A DNA stretch of 6,276 nucleotides from Acetobacteraceae bacterium (GTDB lineage: Bacteria; Pseudomonadota; Alphaproteobacteria; Acetobacterales; Acetobacteraceae). The position numbers and the translations under genes were made by a program. The stretch spans positions 1 to 6,276 of the forward strand of contig PLSZ01000056.1 in assembly GCA_003164305.1 (NCBI GenBank), given 5' to 3'. Positions 5,072-6,276 of this stretch are shown here, in pieces. Every line of letters begins with the position of its first letter. Position 1 is the first letter of the stretch. The notes beneath the pieces are model-generated. The model was given only the letters and a program-made list of their open reading frames with translations. It had not been told where the DNA came from and made no database searches.

Positions 5072-6276
5072 ATGGGGGAGACCAGCCGCTTGCAACTGAG
5101 TTCTGTCACGCGGTTTCTCACCGCTGCTCTCCTGACGATTCTTTGTGTGACCGCCGCCGTCGCGCAGCCCGCCCCGGCGCCAAACGCTCCGACGCCAACC
5201 GCTCCACAGGCCAGTCCTGGGCCGGCGCCCGGTTCGCGTCTGGGCGCCGGTGTGATTCAGGCGATCAACGTGGTCGGCAACCGGCGGATCGAGGCGGGGA
5301 CCATCCGATCCTACATGCTGGTCCGGCCCGGCGACCCGTTCGACCCGGACCGGCTGGATCGCAGCGTGAAGACGCTGTTCTCCACGGGCCTGTTCCAGGA
5401 CGTCCAGCTCAGCCGCCAGGGCGACGTGCTGATCGTCTCCGTCGCGGAAAATCCGCTGGTGAATAAAGTCGCGTTCGAGGGCAACAAGAAAGTCAGCGAC
5501 GACCAGATCAAGCCGGAAATTCAGACCCGTCCACGCGCCGTCTACACCCCCGGCATGGTCGAGTCCGATCGCCAGAAAATCCTCGACCTCTACGCCAAGA
5601 AGGGCAATTTCGACGCGACGGTCGAGCCGCGGATCATCCGCCAGGATCAGAACCGGGTCGATGTGGTGTTCCAGATCACCGACGGACCCTCGGCCCTGAT
5701 CAGCAAGATCGCCATCGTCGGCAACCACGCGTTCAGCGAGAGCCGCTTGATCGAGGCGATCAGCTCCCGCGAATCCCGCTGGTGGCGGTTTCTGTCCAGT
5801 TCCGACCAGTACGACCCGGAGCGGCTGAACTACGACAAGGAACTGCTGCGGCGCTTCTACCTCAAGAATGGCTACGCGGACATTCAGGTGCTCGACGCCA
5901 GCGCTGAATTGTCGCCGGACCATAAGGGCTTCTTTCTCACCTTCGCGGTGAAGGAGGGGGAGCGTTATAAGCTCGGCACCACGACGCTCACCTCGCAGAT
6001 CAAGGGTGTTACCCCGGCCGATCTGGCCAACGTGATCGATCTGCGCGAGGGCGACTGGTACGACGGCGACGCCATCGGCCGCGCCGCCGACGCGATCGAG
6101 GACTTCATCCATAACAAAGGCTACGCGTTCGTCGAGGTGAAGCCTCGGATCAAGAAGAACGTGGACAAGCACACCGTCGATATCCTGTTCGAGGTGGGCG
6201 AAGGGCCGCGCGTGTTCATCGAGCGCATCGATATCACCGGCAACACCCGCACCAAGGACAAGGTGATCCGGCGCGA
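5072..6276 (+). CDS. bamA: Outer-membrane protein assembly factor BamA, N-terminal part, cut by window edge
   Basis: BamA is the Omp85-family core of the BAM complex, which inserts beta-barrel proteins (such as the OmpA-like protein here) into the outer membrane. The visible 401 residues hold a signal peptide (cleavage after AVA, residue 31), an Ala/Pro-rich linker (32-58), POTRA1 (about 62-127, starting VIQAINVVGNRRIEAGTI), POTRA2 (128-208, VAFEGNKKVSDDQI), POTRA3 (209-296, IAIVGNHAFSESRL), POTRA4 (297-378) and the start of POTRA5 (IERIDITGNTRTKDKVI). The C-terminal barrel lies beyond the window. The start is open: ATG 5072 gives a fair signal peptide but has no good Shine-Dalgarno. TTG 5090 has GGGGGAG (5074-5080) nine bases upstream and gives a cleaner signal peptide (MQLSSVTRFLTAALL). 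ATG 5024 would add 16 arginine-rich residues. The usual upstream neighbour rseP is not present. Confidence 0.96.
   Translation, partial: MGETSRLQLSSVTRFLTAALLTILCVTAAVAQPAPAPNAPTPTAPQASPGPAPGSRLGAGVIQAINVVGNRRIEAGTIRSYMLVRPGDPFDPDRLDRSVKTLFSTGLFQDVQLSRQGDVLIVSVAENPLVNKVAFEGNKKVSDDQIKPEIQTRPRAVYTPGMVESDRQKILDLYAKKGNFDATVEPRIIRQDQNRVDVVFQITDGPSALISKIAIVGNHAFSESRLIEAISSRESRWWRFLSSSDQYDPERLNYDKELLRRFYLKNGYADIQVLDASAELSPDHKGFFLTFAVKEGERYKLGTTTLTSQIKGVTPADLANVIDLREGDWYDGDAIGRAADAIEDFIHNKGYAFVEVKPRIKKNVDKHTVDILFEVGEGPRVFIERIDITGNTRTKDKVIRR

Noticed and set aside
4531..5121. Minus-strand open frame of 196 codons spanning the intron remnant
   Set aside because: Only its middle segment (FNHARPRLFRRLDG) matches the maturase; the rest is out of frame with the real family motifs, so it is part of a pseudogene, not a gene.
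5006..6172. Minus-strand open frame of 388 codons opposite bamA
   Set aside because: The plus strand encodes unmistakable POTRA domains; the antisense frame is a codon-bias shadow.
1..6276. CRISPR array, tRNA, rRNA, riboswitch, toxin-antitoxin or defence genes
   Set aside because: I read both strands and saw no regular repeats, cloverleaf, conserved rRNA sequence or small gene pair supporting any of these.

Overview
The window is GC-rich (strong G/C preference at third codon positions) and carries a Gram-negative outer-membrane gene set (BamA, an OmpA-type porin). The protein sequences resemble those of Alphaproteobacteria, probably Rhodospirillales or Acetobacteraceae. That placement is inferred from the feel of the proteins, not from a search.

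Layout from left to right. (1) The 5' part of a hydantoinase/oxoprolinase-type gene lies on the minus strand and runs off the left edge. (2) A MarR-family regulator is transcribed divergently from it. (3) A 236-bp spacer holds a good sigma70-type promoter whose -35 hexamer lies inside a 16-bp palindrome. (4) An OmpA-like outer-membrane protein follows (beta-barrel plus peptidoglycan-binding OmpA domain). (5) Next come an OmpR/PetR-type response regulator and an EnvZ-type sensor histidine kinase, directly abutting. (6) A stretch of about 640 bp has no intact gene and contains, on the minus strand, the decayed 3' end of a group II intron: a frameshifted maturase C-terminus, a shortened domain V, and an intact-looking domain VI with a bulged branch-point A. 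(7) The first 401 codons of bamA (signal peptide, four POTRA domains and the start of the fifth) run off the right edge.

The central block reads as an envelope-sensing module. MarR regulator, response regulator and kinase resemble the alphaproteobacterial petP-petR-kinase neighbourhood, here with an outer-membrane porin gene between the MarR gene and the two-component pair. The palindrome over the ompA-like promoter is an obvious place for local regulation, but which protein binds it is unknown.

The most unusual item is the group II intron relic between the kinase gene and bamA. It is recognisable from three separate lines of evidence (maturase C-terminal motifs, domain V core, domain VI with branch-point geometry), although nothing in the region reads as an intact gene. 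It may mark a rearrangement point, because bamA in Alphaproteobacteria usually follows rseP rather than a two-component system. I saw no CRISPR array, tRNA, rRNA or new defence system.
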